Made by a program: the position numbers and the translations under genes
Shown here: piece after piece, positions 26,570-34,949 of the stretch
Layout: each line of letters opens with the position of its first letter
Position numbering within the stretch: position 1 is the stretch's first letter
The notes under the pieces: generated by a model
The model's database searches: none
The model's input: only the letters and a program-made list of their open reading frames with translations
Told to the model about the DNA's origin: nothing
Assembly (NCBI GenBank): GCA_016295355.1
Contig: JAEDLK010000004.1
Location: 5,365 to 69,364, forward strand
DNA: 64,000 nucleotides
Direction: 5' to 3'
Source: Clostridiaceae bacterium
GTDB lineage: Bacteria; Bacillota; Clostridia; Oscillospirales; Acutalibacteraceae

Positions 26570-27001
26570 TCAAACAATCTTGATAGATAAGACACCGTCA
26601 ATGCGACGCAGACTGCTGACTAAGTCCTCCAACGGCACCGTCAGATTATCGGTTCGTACCGAAAGCGTTACGGCTGCCGTTTCATCCACGGGCAAATTTT
26701 GGTTAATGGTCAGGATATTTACGCCTTTTTTGTATAATTTGGCTGTCAGGGCAGAGAATACTCCTGCACGGTCGCTTAACAGGGCGCTGATGTTGACAAT
26801 GCGTGTGTCGTTGTTGCCTAAATAGCGAAAGACCTCGTTGCGGTATTTGTAAAAAGCGCTGCGGGAGAGGCCGACGGCCTTCACGGCTTCACTGACATTG
26901 GCAACGGAGCCGCTCGATAACAGCTCTTTGGCCTGTACCACCCGCTCATAGACTTCCGGTAGCGCTTTGGCGTTGACTAATAAGAAATTGGATTGTTCCA
27001 T
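26570..27001 (-). CDS. ACT-domain protein, PheB/UPF0735 family
   Basis: A 143-residue protein. The N-terminal half looks helix-turn-helix-like (VSEAVKAVGLSRSAFYKYRNEVF). The C-terminal half is an ACT domain (VNISALLSDRAGVFSALTAKLYKKG). PheB-like proteins are thought to be amino-acid-sensing regulators, often beside homoserine dehydrogenase or aspartokinase. Here lysC follows 124 bases downstream, supporting a role in the aspartate pathway. ATG 27001 chosen over an upstream ATG for family length. Confidence 0.87.
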   Translation of the reverse strand: MEQSNFLLVNAKALPEVYERVVQAKELLSSGSVANVSEAVKAVGLSRSAFYKYRNEVFRYLGNNDTRIVNISALLSDRAGVFSALTAKLYKKGVNILTINQNLPVDETAAVTLSVRTDNLTVPLEDLVSSLRRIDGVLSIKIV

Positions 27002-27079
27002 TAACTGTCCACCACCTGCGTACATTTTTTTACCATTATAAAACAGTCCTAAATAAAAATCAATAGGAAAGTGGTGAGG

Positions 27080-28186
27080 ATGACGACCATTGAAAAAAAA
27101 CGACGGTTTCTAATCTATTTTGCCTTTTGGTTTATGGTGGCGGTGTTATTTTATTTGGCTATGAAGTTTTGCCTTAGCTACATCTTTCCGTTTGTGATCG
27201 GAACACTGGCGGCGGTGGCTGTGCAAAAGCCGGCGGCTTTTTTGGCCGGCAAAGTCAGACTCAAAAAACAATCGGTAGCACTTCTGTTGGTTATCGGCGT
27301 TTATTTACTGATTTTATTGGCAGTGGCTTTTTTTGCCACCCGATTGTATCTGCGTCTGGTAACAGTATATTCTAACGCACCGCAAACTTTCGAGGGGTTA
27401 TCTGAAAGTTTGAATGCTTTTTTGTCCTCTTTTCGAAAAATGACCGACGGTTTGCTCGGCGAGTATGCCGGGGTGTTGAATCAAACGGCGGTAAATGCCT
27501 TTAACGCTTTAGTCGGACGCCTGACCGAATGGCTGTCCTCACTCATCGGTGGATTGGCCTCCGGTTTACCTGGCTTTTTGTTCAGCGTTCTTGTGACAGT
27601 TATATCGGGTTGTTATATTGCGGCCGATTATGACAGCGTTACCGCTTTTCTTCGACAGGCACTTCCCGAAAAATACCTGTCTGGGGTGTATCAACTGCGA
27701 GCGATAGCAGTCGGACAGTTAAGCCGTTTTGTGAAGGGCTACGGATTGCTCTCACTGATTGCCTTCGGACAAATGGCGGTTTATTTTCTGCTGATTCATG
27801 AACCGGGGGCCTTAAAAAAGGCCGCCGTGATCGCCGTGGTGGATGTGTTGCCGGTGTTCGGCGTCGGTACGGTGCTGTTGCCGTGGGCAGCGGTATCGCT
27901 GATCGTGGGCCGAACGGCTTATGGGTTTGGATTGGTGGCATTGTATTTGTTTGTGACCTTGGTGCGTAATGCCGCTGAGCCGAAAATCGTCGGCAAGCAG
28001 GTAGGTTTGCATCCGGTATTGGCCTTGTTGGCACTCTTTATTGGACTTCGCCTATTCGGTGTAACGGGTATGCTTTTGTTGCCTTTGCTGACAGCGGTGC
28101 TGCTTCGCTTTGCCGAAAACAGATTTTTGCAAAACAACGGCACAACAGCGACGCCGACGACGGACAAAACGGTGCCGCCGACATAG
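27080..28186 (+). CDS. ytvI: YtvI-like sporulation membrane protein (AI-2E transporter family)
   Basis: A 368-residue polytopic protein with about eight hydrophobic segments in the arrangement of the AI-2E/PerM superfamily. The conserved patch KGYGLLSLIAFGQMAVYFLL, the DVLPVFGVGTVLLPWA loop and PKIVGKQVGLHPVLALLALF are present. In Bacillus and Clostridia the YtvI branch is expressed in sporulation. Specific function is unknown. A proline/threonine-rich tail ends the protein. ATG 27080 follows GTGGTGAGG. Confidence 0.83.
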   Translation: MTTIEKKRRFLIYFAFWFMVAVLFYLAMKFCLSYIFPFVIGTLAAVAVQKPAAFLAGKVRLKKQSVALLLVIGVYLLILLAVAFFATRLYLRLVTVYSNAPQTFEGLSESLNAFLSSFRKMTDGLLGEYAGVLNQTAVNAFNALVGRLTEWLSSLIGGLASGLPGFLFSVLVTVISGCYIAADYDSVTAFLRQALPEKYLSGVYQLRAIAVGQLSRFVKGYGLLSLIAFGQMAVYFLLIHEPGALKKAAVIAVVDVLPVFGVGTVLLPWAAVSLIVGRTAYGFGLVALYLFVTLVRNAAEPKIVGKQVGLHPVLALLALFIGLRLFGVTGMLLLPLLTAVLLRFAENRFLQNNGTTATPTTDKTVPPT

Positions 28187-28194
28187 AATGTAGT

Positions 28195-28245
28195 GTACAG
28201 GACAGAGGAACGGTGGCCAGGACGATCAACCGGCCCGTCCTGTAC
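28195..28245. promoter_or_regulatory. Long inverted repeat between ytvI and the DUF3343 gene
   Basis: GTACAGGAC (28195-28203) pairs perfectly with GTCCTGTAC (28237-28245). Inside, GGCC pairs with GGCC. No T-run follows on the plus strand, so this is not a typical terminator. It could be an RNA structure in the leader of the sulfur gene pair. Confidence 0.45.
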
Positions 28246-28278
28246 TGACACAAAAAAGCGGCTATCGGAGTGATTGCG

Positions 28279-28500
28279 TTGAAACAGACGGTCTTTGCAA
28301 CCGGAACGATCACCCATGCCATCAAGGGGCGTGACATCCTGCGCCGTCATGGCTTTAAGGCCAACATGGAACGCATGAAATACGGCATGAAGGACTACGG
28401 CTGCGGATATGGGATTGTGGCCACGGGAAATCCCGCGGTCATTGAACGGCTGCTTCGCGAACAAGATGTCAAAATTTTAAAAATCATCCCATTAGGATAA
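28279..28500 (+). CDS. DUF3343 putative Se/S carrier-like protein
   Basis: A 73-residue protein matching the DUF3343 family: FATGTITHAIKGRDILRRHG, a Cys in DYGCGYGI and a basic C-terminus. Family members occur next to cysteine desulfurases or selenium genes and are proposed to carry sulfur or selenium on the conserved Cys. The next gene is a cysteine desulfurase, supporting this. TTG 28279 fits CGGAG at normal distance; GTG 28270 is the alternative. Confidence 0.8.
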   Translation: MKQTVFATGTITHAIKGRDILRRHGFKANMERMKYGMKDYGCGYGIVATGNPAVIERLLREQDVKILKIIPLG

Positions 28501-28503
28501 ACC

Positions 28504-28541
28504 GCACAGGGAATTCATGCACATTCCCTGTGCATTTTTTT
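28504..28541 (+). terminator. Terminator abutting the cysteine desulfurase ribosome binding site
   Basis: An 11-bp perfect stem (GCACAGGGAAT with ATTCCCTGTGC), 8-base loop, then seven T, immediately followed by GGAGGTG for the next gene. Read-through or a separate start must supply the downstream gene, so it may act as an attenuator. Confidence 0.88.
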
Positions 28542-28554
28542 GGAGGTGAAAACC

Positions 28555-29691
28555 GTGATTTATTTGGACAATGCGGCCACCAGCGGGGTAAAGCCCTTGG
28601 CTGTTAGGCAGGCCGTGCAGAGGGCTCTTGAGAATTACAGTGTTAATCCGGGACGCAGTGGATATCATTCGGCCATAAAGGCGTCCGAGGCCATTTATGC
28701 CACCCGTGTGGCGGTGGCCGAGTTCTTCGGGGCGGCACGGCCGGAGCATGTTATTTTTACAGCCGGTTGCACCCAATCGGTTAATATGGTGTTAAAGGGT
28801 GTTTTGCAACCGGGTGATCATCTGTTGATTTCGGACATGGAGCATAATGCTGTGGCTCGTCCGGCCTTTTGGTTAAGGGATTATGCCGGTGTGTCGGTTG
28901 ATTTGTTCGATGCGGCGGCAAACGATATGGAGGCCGAACTTGCGCGTAAAATCAAACCGAATACCAAGCTGATTTTTTGCTTGCATGCTTCCAATGTGAC
29001 AGGGCTTGTGTTACCGATTGAAACCATTGCACGGGTGGCACACCGTTATGGCATTCTATTCGGGGTGGATGCGGCTCAAAGTGCCGGCGTGTTACCGATT
29101 TCCATGAAAAAAACAGGAATTGATTATCTGTGCGTGGCGGCGCACAAGGGATTATTGGCTCCCATGGGAACCGGATTGCTGATTGCCGAAGGGCCGATAA
29201 AACCGTCCTTGCTTCAGGGAGGAACCGGAACTCTGTCGGTGGAACTGGCACAGCCTAATACACTTCCCGAAGGCCTTGAAAGCGGTACGGTGAATTTGCC
29301 GGGTATTATGGGTCTTTCGGCCGGGTTGCGCTTTGTCAAACAAAAGGGCAGTGACACCTTGCTGCTACACGAGCGAGCCTTGTGTCAACGCCTGAAAAAC
29401 GGCTTGCAGTCTTTGCCGGGGGTTCGGGTTTACGGGGGCCTTTTGGACGGTGCGCCGGTGCTTTCTTTTACGGAGGAAAACTGTCCCTCTGAGGAAACCG
29501 CCGCCTTTTTAGCCAAAAAGGGCATTGCGGTGCGAGCCGGCCTGCATTGCGCTCCATTGGCACATCGAAAAATCGGCACAGCCGACACCGGTACCGTCCG
29601 GCTTTCGCCCGGTTGTTTTACCACATTGCCACAGATTAACACCGTTGTGTCGGTTATGCAGGCAAGAAGGACAACACATCGGTCAAAATAG
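28555..29691 (+). CDS. Cysteine desulfurase-type class V aminotransferase
   Basis: A 378-residue PLP enzyme that should remove sulfur from cysteine. DNAATSGVKPLAV opens the fold, the PLP Lys lies in CVAAHKGLLAPMG, and the persulfide Cys is in AVRAGLHCAPLAH near residue 330. ISDMEHNAVARP and VDAAQSAGVLPI fit the IscS/SufS-like superfamily. It pairs with the DUF3343 gene. It is the stand-alone type, not next to iscU or suf genes, so it may serve selenium or tRNA thiolation. GTG start fits GGAGGTG. Confidence 0.88.
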   Translation: MIYLDNAATSGVKPLAVRQAVQRALENYSVNPGRSGYHSAIKASEAIYATRVAVAEFFGAARPEHVIFTAGCTQSVNMVLKGVLQPGDHLLISDMEHNAVARPAFWLRDYAGVSVDLFDAAANDMEAELARKIKPNTKLIFCLHASNVTGLVLPIETIARVAHRYGILFGVDAAQSAGVLPISMKKTGIDYLCVAAHKGLLAPMGTGLLIAEGPIKPSLLQGGTGTLSVELAQPNTLPEGLESGTVNLPGIMGLSAGLRFVKQKGSDTLLLHERALCQRLKNGLQSLPGVRVYGGLLDGAPVLSFTEENCPSEETAAFLAKKGIAVRAGLHCAPLAHRKIGTADTGTVRLSPGCFTTLPQINTVVSVMQARRTTHRSK

Positions 29692-29787
29692 CAAAAAACT
29701 TTTGTGCAGTGGTAAGAAAAATATTGAATCGGCAAATGAGATGTGTTAAAATGAATATGTAATTTGTGCCGAAGGAGGATGTTGTTG

Positions 29788-30711
29788 GTGTCTGCGTTTC
29801 TGAATTTTTTATATACGCTTTGGAATCAGATGGTACACGCTATCTCAAATATCCGCTTTTTGGACATTTTGGATATTCTGATGATTGCCTTTATCGTGTA
29901 TAAGGCCATTCAATTCCTCAAGGACAGCCGTGCGGGACAGCTTGTTAAGGGATTAGGTATTTTGGCGCTCTTGTATCTGTTTTCCGCCCGTTTTGAACTG
30001 CTCAGTGTTCATTGGGTGCTGTCAAAGGTCATGAATTGGGGCATTGTGGCGTTGGCTGTGATATTCCAGCCGGAATTGCGCCGTGCCTTGGAGCGTGTTG
30101 GCCGCAGTAAGGTTGGAATGTTCGGCCATTCGCTGGTCAGCGACCGGGAAAAAATCAGCCGTTGTATCGAGCAGATCTGTACGGCTGCCGAGACCATGCA
30201 ACAACAAAAAATCGGGGCTTTGATTGTGTTTGAACGCCAAACGCAGCTGGGTGACATTGTCAACACCGGCACCGTGGTGAACGCCACTGCGTCGGTGCAA
30301 CTGGTGGGCAACATCTTTTTCCCGAAGTCACCGCTGCATGACGGCGCTATGATTATCAGGGACGGCATGATTTATGCAGCGGGTTGTATTCTGCCCTTGA
30401 CGGCAAACCCCAATTTGAGCACACAGCTGGGTACCCGTCACCGTGCCGCCATCGGTATCAGCGAAGTCAGTGATGCCGTAGTGGTGGTTGTTTCGGAGGA
30501 AAACGGTATGATTTCCTTGGTGCAAAACGGAACGATTGAACGCAATTTTAATCGGATGCGTTTAAGAAGTGAACTGTATCGTCTGTTGGTCGACGAGGAA
30601 GGACAGGACGGCCATCAGCCCTTCTATAATAAGTATCTTTCGGTTCTGTCGGTCTTTGGAGGCAAGGAAAAAGCCGACGGGAAGGACAGGAAGGAGGATA
30701 GCCATGACTAA
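29788..30711 (+). CDS. cdaA: Diadenylate cyclase CdaA
   Basis: A 307-residue membrane enzyme making cyclic di-AMP from two ATP. Three N-terminal hydrophobic segments (about 1-80) precede the DAC domain with the diagnostic DGA (SPLHDGAMIIRDG) and RHR (GTRHRAAIGISEVSDA) motifs. AAGGAGG at 29772-29778 fits GTG 29788 or TTG 29785; the ATG at 29779 is too close. It overlaps cdaR by eight bases, the conserved order. The usual third gene, glmM, is absent. Confidence 0.95.
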   Translation: MSAFLNFLYTLWNQMVHAISNIRFLDILDILMIAFIVYKAIQFLKDSRAGQLVKGLGILALLYLFSARFELLSVHWVLSKVMNWGIVALAVIFQPELRRALERVGRSKVGMFGHSLVSDREKISRCIEQICTAAETMQQQKIGALIVFERQTQLGDIVNTGTVVNATASVQLVGNIFFPKSPLHDGAMIIRDGMIYAAGCILPLTANPNLSTQLGTRHRAAIGISEVSDAVVVVVSEENGMISLVQNGTIERNFNRMRLRSELYRLLVDEEGQDGHQPFYNKYLSVLSVFGGKEKADGKDRKEDSHD

Positions 30712-31972
30712 ACGGAAGTTGTCATTGCGGGTGTTGTTCTCCAATTCGCGCTTTTCCATGGCGTTTTCTCTGATTTTTGCCTTTGTTTTTTGGCTTGTGC
30801 TGTCCATTGACCAAAACCCCTCGAGGCAGGCCACATTGACCAATGTGCCCATTGATTTTGCCGTTACCGATTCGGTGGTGGGCGATATGGGGTTGGATAT
30901 TGTTAATGAGAACTATTTGAAAAATGCCACGGTAACGGTGCAGGGTCCCAATTATATTGTCAGCTCGTTGAAAAACACCGATGTACGGGTATATGCGGAT
31001 TTGAGTGAGATTACCGATGCGGGCGTATATGAAGTGCCGCTGGTAGCCGAACGTACAAGTCCTGTTTCGGGGTATGGTATTGTTGCGGTTACACCGTCAA
31101 GCGTCACCCTCACGTTTGATTATATGGATACCAAGGAATTTGAGGTTCAGACCAAGGCCGACGGTATTAGCGCCGAGACCGGTTTGATTGTGGATAAGCC
31201 GACGGTTGTGACGACCGGTAGCTCTACGGTGACTATCCGCGGCTCAAAATCCAAAATGGAAAAAATCGATCATGTGATGGCGATTGTCAAAGAAACCGAA
31301 GTGTTGAGCGCCACTAAGTCCTATGATGCATCGCTGACGGTTTATGATGCTGAGGGAACACAGTTGGATACCACAGGTCTTACCCTCTCGACTACCAAGG
31401 TCAAGGTCAGCGTCCCCATTTGTAAAAAGAAGGAACTGGCGGTCACGCCGACCTTTGCCAATGAGCCGATGGTTGGTCTGGGTGAAAGCTTGGTAACCGG
31501 CCTTTCGGTCACCACTGTTACGGTTATCGGTCCCCCTACCACGATTGACGCACTCGAAACCGTCAGTTTGGCCAAGATTGACTTTAATCAGTTGACTCCA
31601 TCCACCACCTCTTTCAATGTTTCGTTCTCTCTGCCGGATGGCGTACGGGTGTTGGATAGCTTGGATTATGTGACGGTCAATCTAAAAATGTCCGGCTATG
31701 ATACCGATATTTACACCATTCCCAAGAGCAACATCCGATTTGAGGGGTTGGGTGACGGTTTAACGGCGACAGCCGCCACTGACTTAAAGAAGGTCATGCT
31801 GTGTGGTATTAGATCGACGCTGGACAGTGTGGATGTGAATGCCTTGACGGCTACGGTTGATCTTTCGGGTAAGGGGCCGGGTGAATATACGGTTTCGGTA
31901 TCGGTTGACTGCGGATCAGGCAAACCGCTTTGGATTGTCGGCACTTATACCGTTGCCGTGACCATTCGATGA
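30704..31972 (+). CDS. cdaR: CdaA regulator CdaR (YbbR-domain protein)
   Basis: A 422-residue extracytoplasmic protein anchored by one N-terminal membrane helix (FSLIFAFVFWLVLSI, about 20-35). Four successive YbbR-type beta domains follow, each with a short VPI/VTP-type strand and a KVKV- or VTLTF-like end. In other Firmicutes it binds and tunes CdaA, relaying a cell-envelope signal into c-di-AMP level. It starts inside cdaA with its own AAGGAGG. Confidence 0.93.
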   Translation: MTKRKLSLRVLFSNSRFSMAFSLIFAFVFWLVLSIDQNPSRQATLTNVPIDFAVTDSVVGDMGLDIVNENYLKNATVTVQGPNYIVSSLKNTDVRVYADLSEITDAGVYEVPLVAERTSPVSGYGIVAVTPSSVTLTFDYMDTKEFEVQTKADGISAETGLIVDKPTVVTTGSSTVTIRGSKSKMEKIDHVMAIVKETEVLSATKSYDASLTVYDAEGTQLDTTGLTLSTTKVKVSVPICKKKELAVTPTFANEPMVGLGESLVTGLSVTTVTVIGPPTTIDALETVSLAKIDFNQLTPSTTSFNVSFSLPDGVRVLDSLDYVTVNLKMSGYDTDIYTIPKSNIRFEGLGDGLTATAATDLKKVMLCGIRSTLDSVDVNALTATVDLSGKGPGEYTVSVSVDCGSGKPLWIVGTYTVAVTIR

Positions 31973-32029
31973 TGTTTGGTTGCAAGGCTCGGATTATCGT
32001 TTGCCTAAACAGATTGTTATGTACGAAAC

Positions 32030-32061
32030 GAGGCTGTAAAAACAATGTTTTTTACAGCCTC
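32030..32061 (+). terminator. Terminator of cdaA-cdaR
   Basis: A 13-bp stem (GAGGCTGTAAAAA with TTTTTACAGCCTC) with a 6-base loop lies 57 bases after the cdaR stop. The trailing T-run is short, but the A/T-rich inner stem is typical. Confidence 0.8.
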
Positions 32062-32376
32062 TTGCATAGTGTGACAGTTTTTTACCAACCTGAACTTGCT
32101 GAGTCTCGGCTTTTCGGTTTGTCAGCGTCCATAGGTGACAGTCTTAGGAATTGTTTACATCGAAAAACCTCATCCTTTTGCCTGTTTTAGCTTAAACAAT
32201 TGTTGGTTGGCATTTTGTCAACAGCAGGGCAAAACCCTGTTGTGTTTACAAAGCATTTAACGCAAGGAGTAGGTTAAGCTATCAGCCGAAACTTGCGTTT
32301 TGAAAGGCACGGTATGAGTAGACAGGCAGTTTGGCAGAATGGCCGCTTCGGCATAAGATGTACCGAGGTGAAAGTC
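32062..32376 (+). ncRNA. Structured leader region, candidate RNA element
   Basis: About 315 bases without a gene. Hairpins: ACAGCAGGG/CCCTGTTGT (32221-32243, one G-U); AACGCAAG/CTTGCGTT (32259-32299) with GAGTA opposite GAAA inside, a pattern like a loop E/sarcin-ricin turn, capped by GG/CC; and CGGTAT/GTACCG (32310-32365), enclosing GGCC-GCTTC-GGC. The last stem's 3' arm ends beside the GAGGTG of the next gene, so folding could affect its translation. CGGTATG-GTA and TAAGATGTACCG recur at 8956-8987. I could not match it to a known riboswitch class. Confidence 0.4.
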
Positions 32377-32733
32377 ATGTTTGAAATGATTCTGCTTTGT
32401 ATCGGGTTGACGCTTGCCATGATCGGTATCGGTCATTTAATGGCACGGGTTTGGTTGTTTTTGTTTCGTCCGTCCTGTCCGGCTTATCAAACGGCGGTCA
32501 TTTTTTTAGATGGGTTGGATGACGAAAAGCAGGTCACCTATTATTTAGAACGCTATAAATGGTACGGAGATGGATTCGCCGAAAGTCTGGTTTTTATAGG
32601 CCGTGATGAGCCGCCATATGCTCTGCGTCGGTTGGCGCAATCAAATGACCGGGTCTTTTTCGGTAAGATTGATGAGATTCAAAAGTTGGTGTGTGAAGCT
32701 GGGGAGATACAATGGGGCGTGAACAGGAAGTAA
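32377..32733 (+). CDS. Small membrane-anchored protein of unknown function
   Basis: A 118-residue protein with one N-terminal membrane helix (about residues 3-27, ILLCIGLTLAMIGIGHLM) and a cytoplasmic alpha/beta-looking remainder (TAVIFLDGLDDEKQVTYYLERYKW, ESLVFIGRDEPPYALRRLA). The family is not recognised. It overlaps recD2 by 22 bases and so is probably co-transcribed with it. ATG 32377 follows GAGGTG; upstream in-frame codons lie in the structured leader. Confidence 0.65.
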   Translation: MFEMILLCIGLTLAMIGIGHLMARVWLFLFRPSCPAYQTAVIFLDGLDDEKQVTYYLERYKWYGDGFAESLVFIGRDEPPYALRRLAQSNDRVFFGKIDEIQKLVCEAGEIQWGVNRK

Positions 32734-34949
32734 CGGCCGTGACCGATGCGGTCGAGCTAAAGGGTATGATACATAAAATCACCTATCGTAATGAAGCTAA
32801 CGCTTATACGGTAGCAATTTTGTATGCCGGTAAGGAACCTGTCACGATTGTAGGAACACTGCCCTTTGTCAACGAGGGCGACCGCTTGGTTTTGACAGGG
32901 CAGTATCAGGTGCATCCTACCTACGGTCAACAGTTCAAGGTCACGGCTTTTCAAAAGGAAATGCCCACGACTGCGGCGGCGATTCTTCGTTATTTGTCCA
33001 CTGGTGCTATTCGGGGCGTCGGTCCCTCTACCGCCCGTGCATTGGTGGAAAAGTTCGGCGATAAGACCTTGGAGATGATTGCCGATCACCCGAGTGAGTT
33101 GACAGTCATACGGGGAATCAGCGAGGCCAAAGCCCGGGAAATCAATGCCGGCTACCGAATGCAACTGGGTGCCAGAGAAATGATTTTGCTTTTCCAACGA
33201 TTTGATATTTCGCCGGAGGATACGCTGAAAATTTATAAGACACTGGGCACCTCGGCTGTTGAGCAAATCAAGCATAACCCGTACATACTGTGCGATGAAG
33301 CCATCGGATTGTCCTTTGAAAAGGCGGAGGATTTAGCCGAGGAATTTCAGATCAGCAAGGACGACGAAACCAGATTGGCCGCCGGGATTGAGTATGTATT
33401 ACGGCGGAATCTTCAAAACGGACACACCTGTCTGCCTCTTGAAAAGCTCATACCGGTGGCGTGCCGACTGTTAGAAACCGACAGCGATCGCCTAACAGAT
33501 TTGGTCGAACGATTGGTTGGCTCTTTCAGATTGCACAGTTATCGGGATAAAGAGCAGATCTATGTGGCACTGCCGGATTATTATGCGGCGGAAGAATATG
33601 TGGCCGCCCGTCTGTTGGCCATGGATCGGTTTGACGGCTGGCGCATGAGGGTGTCGGCTGCCGAGTTGGATTATGTGCAGTCGGTATTGCACATGACCTT
33701 GGATGAGGGACAGAAGCAAGCCGTGATCAGCGCCTTTGAAAGCGGTGTGTTTATTTTGACCGGCGGCCCCGGTACCGGCAAAACCACTACGCTGAAGGCC
33801 ATTATCGAGTTGTTTGAATATCGAAATATGACCATTGAATTGGCGGCGCCAACCGGTCGGGCAGCCAAGCGTATGTCGGAATTGACCGGCCGGACGGCCA
33901 AAACCTTGCATCGACTGTTGGAGGTTCAGTGGGGCACAAATGATCGGCCGATCTTTGTGCGGGATGAGCAGGACCCGTTGGAATGCGAGGTCATGATTGT
34001 CGACGAATGCTCCATGGTAGATGCGCTGTTGTTTGAGAGTCTGCTAAAGGCCTTGCGGCCGGGCTGCAAACTCCTTTTGGTGGGTGACAGCGATCAGTTG
34101 CCCAGTGTGTCGGCCGGCAATCTGTTGAATGATTTATTATGCAGTGAATGCTTTTCCAGCGTGCGGTTGGACAAGGTGTTCCGACAGGCCGAAAGCAGTG
34201 CTATTGTCACTACGGCTCACGATTTGATTCAAGGCCGAGAGGTTGATTTGAGCGTGCATGATTCCGATTTGTTTTTTATCTCTCGTAACGATGATCAGGA
34301 CGGTATGGCTCTTCTGCTGGATTTATGTTCAAGACGGTTGCCGGAGGCTTATGGCTTTGACCCAATGCAGGACATTCAAATCCTTTGCCCGTCAAGAAAA
34401 ATGCCGTTCGGCAGTACCAATTTGAATGACCGGTTACAGCAACAGCTTAATCCGTCTAAAAAGCATGAACCTGAAATTTTCTTTAAGGGTTTTTATTTCC
34501 GCAAGGGCGACAAGGTTATGCAGATTCGCAATAATTATGAAATCGGATGGGAAAAGGAAAACGGCGAGAAAGGCACCGGTGCCTTTAACGGAGATGTTGG
34601 TATCGTTACGGCGGTTAACAAACGGGACGGTTCACTGACGGTCTGCTTTGAGGATCGACAGGTGGTTTATGGCAATGAAGAATTATCTCAACTGGAGCTG
34701 GCCTATGCCATCACGGTTCACAAGAGTCAGGGAAGCGAGTTTGAGTGTGTGATCCTGCCCTTGTTGGATGTACCTACACGACTTTGTTATCGAAATCTTT
34801 TGTACACTGCCGTTACCAGAGCTAAAAAGCTGTTGGTGATGATCGGTAGTCGGGAGGTTTTCTATGCCATGGCCGGGAACGATAAAAAGACACTGCGCTA
34901 CACACTGCTTCAGCAGTTTTTACGGGATGACTTATGTTTGATGAAGTAA
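32712..34949 (+). CDS. recD2: RecD2-type ATP-dependent DNA helicase
   Basis: A 745-residue superfamily 1B 5'-3' helicase without RecBC partners. An N-terminal OB-like domain and helix-hairpin-helix region (GAIRGVGPSTARALVEKFG, IRGISEAKAREI) precede the motor domains: Walker A LTGGPGTGKTTTL (about residue 350), AAPTGRAAKRMSE, motif II VDECSMVD, motif III LLVGDSDQLPSV, and C-terminal AITVHKSQGSEFE and YTAVTRAKK. Length is typical. Its end overlaps comFC. Confidence 0.96.
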   Translation: MGREQEVTAVTDAVELKGMIHKITYRNEANAYTVAILYAGKEPVTIVGTLPFVNEGDRLVLTGQYQVHPTYGQQFKVTAFQKEMPTTAAAILRYLSTGAIRGVGPSTARALVEKFGDKTLEMIADHPSELTVIRGISEAKAREINAGYRMQLGAREMILLFQRFDISPEDTLKIYKTLGTSAVEQIKHNPYILCDEAIGLSFEKAEDLAEEFQISKDDETRLAAGIEYVLRRNLQNGHTCLPLEKLIPVACRLLETDSDRLTDLVERLVGSFRLHSYRDKEQIYVALPDYYAAEEYVAARLLAMDRFDGWRMRVSAAELDYVQSVLHMTLDEGQKQAVISAFESGVFILTGGPGTGKTTTLKAIIELFEYRNMTIELAAPTGRAAKRMSELTGRTAKTLHRLLEVQWGTNDRPIFVRDEQDPLECEVMIVDECSMVDALLFESLLKALRPGCKLLLVGDSDQLPSVSAGNLLNDLLCSECFSSVRLDKVFRQAESSAIVTTAHDLIQGREVDLSVHDSDLFFISRNDDQDGMALLLDLCSRRLPEAYGFDPMQDIQILCPSRKMPFGSTNLNDRLQQQLNPSKKHEPEIFFKGFYFRKGDKVMQIRNNYEIGWEKENGEKGTGAFNGDVGIVTAVNKRDGSLTVCFEDRQVVYGNEELSQLELAYAITVHKSQGSEFECVILPLLDVPTRLCYRNLLYTAVTRAKKLLVMIGSREVFYAMAGNDKKTLRYTLLQQFLRDDLCLMK

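Noticed and set aside
32221..32300. c-di-GMP-I or glutamine riboswitch
   Set aside because: Fragments such as AGGGCAAAACC and GGAGTAGG look similar, but the required junctions, receptor sequences and stem arrangement are absent.
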